A DNA stretch of 9,611 bases from CADEEN01 sp031389585 (lineage in GTDB: Bacteria; Pseudomonadota; Gammaproteobacteria; Burkholderiales; Burkholderiaceae_C), in NCBI GenBank assembly GCA_031389585.1, contig JANMSS010000194.1, positions 1 to 9,611 of the forward strand, given 5' to 3'. The notes below the pieces were generated by a model, which did no database searches, had not been told where the DNA came from, and saw only the letters and a list, made by a program, of their open reading frames with translations. Shown here one piece after another: positions 7,271-9,611 of the stretch (positions are counted from its first letter, which is position 1; every line of letters starts with the position of its first letter). Made by a program: the position numbers and the translations under genes.

Positions 7271-7314
7271 TCCTGCGTCCACTGACGCCGCGCGCGTCCT
7301 GGGAGTGCCGGCTC

Positions 7315-8085
7315 TCAAACCAGGGCCGCTTGCTCGACTTGGTGGCCGACGCGGTCGAACGTCACGACGCTGCCGCTGCGCAGCGGCAGCCATTGGCCGT
7401 CGTCGTCGAGGGGTTCCGAGGCGACGGCCGTGCCGCGGTTACTGCGGTGCACGTAAAGCGATGGCGGCTTGTCGTCGCTGGCAAGGCGAAAGACATGCAG
7501 GTGTTCGCCGTCGGCCAGCGCGGCCGAGAAGCGCAACGGCTGGTCGATGCCGTGTTGACGCATCAACGCGGCCGTGTCCTCGAACACCGTGGTCACGGCG
7601 TCGGTGATCGCCAGGCCACTTTGTGCCGCGGCCAGGGCCAGCAGAAACAGCAGCTCCGAATCGGTCGCGCCCTTGCGCGCCGCGTAAAGCTCGTCGGGCA
7701 AACGGGCTTCGAGCGTGCGCCGCACCTGCGCGTAACCACCGATCTGACCGTTGTGCATGAACATCCAGCGGCCGTGGCGAAACGGGTGGCTGTTCTGACG
7801 CGCAATCGCCGTGCCGGTGGCCGCTCGAACGTGCGCGAAGAACAGCGGCGAGCGCAGCGTATGGCACAAGGCCAACAGGTTCTCGTCGGACCAGGCGGGC
7901 ATGACCTCGCGGTACACCGCGGGCGCTTCGCGCTCGCCGTACCAGCCGATGCCGAAGCCGTCGCCGTTGGTCACCGTCTTCGCGCGTTCGGCCTGCAGCG
8001 ACTGGTGCAGCAGTGAATGCGCCGGCTCGCAAACCAGCGTGTTGAGGAACACCGGCTCGCCGATATAGGCCAGGAATCTGCACAT
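7315..8085 (-). CDS. Class II glutamine amidotransferase (YafJ/Dug3-like)
   Basis: A stand-alone N-terminal-nucleophile (Ntn) hydrolase of the class II glutamine amidotransferase type, 256 residues, cytosolic. The start is set by the catalytic cysteine: ATG at 8085 followed at once by Cys2 (MCRFLAYIGEP), exposed as nucleophile after methionine removal. An in-frame start further upstream at 8130 would bury this cysteine. GGAGA lies 8 nt before the ATG. Other family motifs are GDGFGIGWYG (41-50), the AHVRAATG substrate loop (84-91), NSHPF (98-102), the oxyanion HNGQIGG (111-117) and TDSE (141-144). No synthase or ammonia-acceptor domain is attached. Relatives include YafJ of E. coli, yeast Dug3, which cleaves the gamma-glutamyl bond of glutathione, and EgtC of ergothioneine synthesis; no egt genes are seen here. 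It lies downstream of the glycine-zipper gene on the same strand after 108 bp and converges with kup. The true substrate is unknown. Confidence 0.93.
   Translation of the reverse strand: MCRFLAYIGEPVFLNTLVCEPAHSLLHQSLQAERAKTVTNGDGFGIGWYGEREAPAVYREVMPAWSDENLLALCHTLRSPLFFAHVRAATGTAIARQNSHPFRHGRWMFMHNGQIGGYAQVRRTLEARLPDELYAARKGATDSELLFLLALAAAQSGLAITDAVTTVFEDTAALMRQHGIDQPLRFSAALADGEHLHVFRLASDDKPPSLYVHRSNRGTAVASEPLDDDGQWLPLRSGSVVTFDRVGHQVEQAALV
7369..7390. repeat. Perfect 22-bp palindrome inside the amidotransferase gene
   Basis: GCTGCCGCTGC (7369-7379) is followed without spacer by its exact reverse complement GCAGCGGCAGC (7380-7390). It lies near the 3' end of the amidotransferase reading frame, where it encodes part of WLPLRSGSV. 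As RNA it could form a hairpin with about nine GC-rich pairs and a 4-nt loop. No T-tract follows on either strand, so it is not a standard terminator. Confidence 0.9.
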
Positions 8086-8193
8086 GGGTGGGTCTCCGCG
8101 TCGCCGAATTGTCGGCATTTCGCGGCCCACATCGAGCCCTCACGCCCCTGCCGCGCGGGTCCAGGCGTGGCAGGTTGACGATTTCGGTCCGGT
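8086..8193. other. Spacer between the glycine-zipper and amidotransferase genes
   Basis: This 108-bp gap holds the amidotransferase ribosome binding site and an inverted repeat, CACGCC at 8141-8146 and GGCGTG at 8164-8169, with a 17-nt loop. The repeat could end or attenuate the glycine-zipper transcript read on the minus strand, but no run of T follows it. No convincing promoter was recognised. Confidence 0.3.
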
Positions 8194-8919
8194 TCAGGAG
8201 GTCGAGGCCCGCGTGCGCAGGGTGGCACCTTCGACCGTGACCTTCTGCCCGACTGCCGGCGCGGTGCTTTGCGTGACGGTGCGTGTTGTGCCGTCGTCCA
8301 TGCGCACACGCACCTGATAGACGGTGGTCGCGCGGGCGCGCTTCTCAACTTCGTTGCCGGCCACGCCGCCGCCGACCGCGCCGAGCACCGCCATCGCGTT
8401 CTTGCCGCCGCCGCCGCCGATCTGGCTGCCGACCAGGCCGCCGACGACGGCGCCGCCGACGATGCCCAGACCGGTGCCTTCGCCCTTTTGTTTCACGGCG
8501 CTGACCGATTCGACCTTGCCGCAGGTGGCGCAGACGCTGGCGCTGCGTTGGCTCGGCGCGGCCTGCACGCTGCCGCGCTGGACATGCACCGGCTTGGGCG
8601 CAACCTGCGGGGCGGGAGCAGTTTTGGCGCGCTCGGCGCCGGTTGGCGCAGGCGGCGCCATCTTTTCAGGGAAATCGGCGGGTGCCTCGGGCGGCGTGCC
8701 GGCCTTTGACGCGGGCGCGCTCAGCGCCTGGGCCATCAGCGGCGTCGATCCGGCGCTGCGTTTGGCGGCATCGTTCGGGCTCGGTGCGCGCACCGCGAGC
8801 GTGGTCGCAATCGCTGTCAGGGCCACCAGGCCGATGGCGCCGCCGATCAAGGCCGCGGGGCGTGAGAAGGCGCTCTGGGTGGCGATCGGTGCGGCGGGGG
8901 TCGAGGGGGTCGGATTCAC
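8194..8919 (-). CDS. Membrane-anchored glycine zipper 2TM domain protein with a CxxC motif
   Basis: A 241-residue envelope protein of unknown job. One hydrophobic segment (about 21-43, starting PAALIGGAIG) is expected to anchor it in the inner membrane. A low-complexity Ala/Pro/Lys-rich linker (about 45-115) would span periplasm. Then come CATC (120-123, a CxxC pair) and a glycine zipper of the Rick_17kDa_Anti/2TM type at about 138-180 (GIVGGAVVGGLVGSQIGGGG, then VLGAVGGGVAGNEVEK). The C-terminal 55 residues are a small polar region (YQVRVRMDDGTTRTVTQ) common in this family. There is no lipobox, unlike many 17-kDa antigen relatives. I chose GTG at 8919 because GGAAGGAG lies about 6 nt upstream; the frame also opens at TTG 8949, but that start would place the ribosome binding site within the coding region. 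It diverges from the BenE-type gene and precedes the amidotransferase on the same strand. The family call is strong; no specific function is claimed. Confidence 0.87.
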   Translation of the reverse strand: MNPTPSTPAAPIATQSAFSRPAALIGGAIGLVALTAIATTLAVRAPSPNDAAKRSAGSTPLMAQALSAPASKAGTPPEAPADFPEKMAPPAPTGAERAKTAPAPQVAPKPVHVQRGSVQAAPSQRSASVCATCGKVESVSAVKQKGEGTGLGIVGGAVVGGLVGSQIGGGGGKNAMAVLGAVGGGVAGNEVEKRARATTVYQVRVRMDDGTTRTVTQSTAPAVGQKVTVEGATLRTRASTS

Positions 8920-9043
8920 GGGGTTGGCTCCTTCCAAGTGTTCTGGCAACCGTCATTGAACGCGCCAGGTAGGCCGCAGTCGCTCACAAGGCGCTTCCGA
9001 TTGCGAGCAGACGTTTCATAGGCTGCGCTGCTACGCTCGCTGC
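8920..9043. promoter_or_regulatory. Divergent spacer between the glycine-zipper gene and the BenE-type gene
   Basis: This 124-bp region must hold both promoters. On the minus strand the strong GGAAGGAG ribosome binding site lies next to the GTG start at 8919. No clear -35/-10 pair was found on that strand. On the plus strand the only candidate is an extended -10 just before the transporter start, listed separately. Confidence 0.3.
9029..9037 (+). promoter_or_regulatory. Candidate extended -10 before the BenE-type gene
   Basis: TGCTACGCT fits the extended -10 pattern TGnTAnnnT and ends 6 bp before the ATG at 9044. If used, transcription would begin at or next to the start codon, giving a leaderless message. 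This agrees with the absence of a Shine-Dalgarno, but the match is short and found by eye. Confidence 0.3.
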
Positions 9044-9611
9044 ATGCCATTGCAACAATTGGTTCGTGATTTTTCTCTCCCGGCAGTGGTCGCCGGCTTC
9101 GTTGCCGTGCTGGTGGGCTTCACCAGCTCTGTGGTCATCGTCTTCGCGGCGGCGCAGGCGGTGGGCGCCACGCCCGCGCAGGCCACGTCGTGGATCTGGG
9201 CCTTGGGCATCGGCATGGGCGTCACCTCGATCGGGCTTTCGTGGTGGTACCGCGAGCCGGTGCTCACGGCCTGGTCAACCCCCGGCGCGGCGCTGATCGC
9301 GGGCACCAGCGGCGTCGCGATGGGCGAGGCCATCGGCGCTTTCGTCGCGTGCGGCGTGTTGATCGTGCTGGCCGGCGTGACGCGCCTGTTCGAGCGCGCG
9401 ATGGACCGCATTCCGCAAGCCATCGCCGCGGCTTTGCTGGCCGGCGTGCTGGCGCGCTTCGGGCTCGACGCGGTGGGCGCGGTGAAGACGGCGCCGCTGC
9501 TGATTGGCGCGATGGCGCTCGCATTCCTGGCCGGGCGGCGCTGGTGGCCGCGTTATGCGGTGCCGGGCGTGCTGCTCGCCGGCCTGGCAGGGGCGGCGCT
9601 CGAGGGGCGCA
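9044..9611 (+). CDS. benE: BenE-family benzoate/H+ symporter-like transporter, partial (first half)
   Basis: Inner-membrane transporter of the BenE family, whose founding member takes up benzoate with protons. The first 189 residues are visible; the family is usually about 390-400 residues, so roughly half is beyond the right edge. It starts MPLQQLVRDFSLPAVVAGF, goes directly into a membrane helix containing GFTSS (25-29), and carries the family hallmark REPVLTAWSTPGAAL (70-84). Further hydrophobic helices follow, and FERAMDRIPQAIAAALLAGV (116-135) is also typical. The ATG at 9044 is the first in frame and no ribosome binding site is evident. It diverges from the glycine-zipper gene. No benzoate-catabolic (ben/cat) genes are in the window, so the substrate may be another aromatic acid; the symbol is given at family level. 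Confidence 0.88.
   Translation, partial: MPLQQLVRDFSLPAVVAGFVAVLVGFTSSVVIVFAAAQAVGATPAQATSWIWALGIGMGVTSIGLSWWYREPVLTAWSTPGAALIAGTSGVAMGEAIGAFVACGVLIVLAGVTRLFERAMDRIPQAIAAALLAGVLARFGLDAVGAVKTAPLLIGAMALAFLAGRRWWPRYAVPGVLLAGLAGAALEGR

Noticed and set aside
7271..7314. Rho-independent terminator between kup and the amidotransferase gene
   Set aside because: Only a 4-bp GCGT/ACGC stem is seen and there is no T-tract on either strand.
1..9611. CRISPR arrays, tRNA genes, insertion sequences, integrases, toxin-antitoxin or anti-phage modules
   Set aside because: No spaced repeats, cloverleaf-like sequence, terminal inverted repeats or matching protein motifs were seen. Composition and codon use are uniform, with no sign of recent transfer.

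Overview
The window is high-GC, gene-dense chromosomal DNA with short intergenic gaps and uniform codon use. Several proteins point to a betaproteobacterium, probably of the order Burkholderiales: the proteobacterial GshA type of glutamate-cysteine ligase, the glycine-zipper protein with a CxxC motif before the zipper, and the BenE-type transporter. This placement is an inference from family knowledge, not a measured phylogeny. I see no tRNA, rRNA, insertion sequence, integrase, phage gene or CRISPR array. It reads as ordinary core/housekeeping territory rather than a genomic island.

Layout from left to right. A patatin/NTE-type phospholipase with an N-terminal cyclic-nucleotide-binding domain lies on the minus strand (1-1712) and runs off the left edge. 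Across a 118-bp divergent spacer, gshA (1831-3126, plus) makes gamma-glutamylcysteine. It converges, with only 12 bp between stop codons, on a Tat-exported cyclase-family (kynurenine-formamidase-like) protein (3139-4224, minus). Divergent from that, 76 bp away, is a COG0523/CobW-type GTPase and putative metallochaperone (4301-5305, plus). A 78-bp spacer holding five perfect GCCCG repeats and a small hairpin leads to kup, a full-length K+ transporter (5384-7270, plus). kup converges on a class II glutamine amidotransferase of the YafJ/Dug3 type (7315-8085, minus). Upstream of that on the same strand is a membrane-anchored glycine-zipper protein (8194-8919, minus). The window ends with the first half of a BenE-family transporter (9044-9611+, plus), divergent from the glycine-zipper gene.

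The genes do not form one operon: the strand changes at nearly every gene, and the only same-strand neighbours are cobW-like/kup and the glycine-zipper/amidotransferase pair. Two functional links are worth testing. The COG0523 GTPase may supply metal to the divergently transcribed Tat-exported putative metalloenzyme, which would have to fold with its metal in the cytoplasm. The Dug3-like amidotransferase may act on gamma-glutamyl compounds in the same neighbourhood as gshA. No clearly new multi-gene system is visible. The most unusual items are the GCCCG repeat tract ahead of kup, the altered metal-binding motif of the exported cyclase, and a perfect 22-bp palindrome inside the amidotransferase gene.
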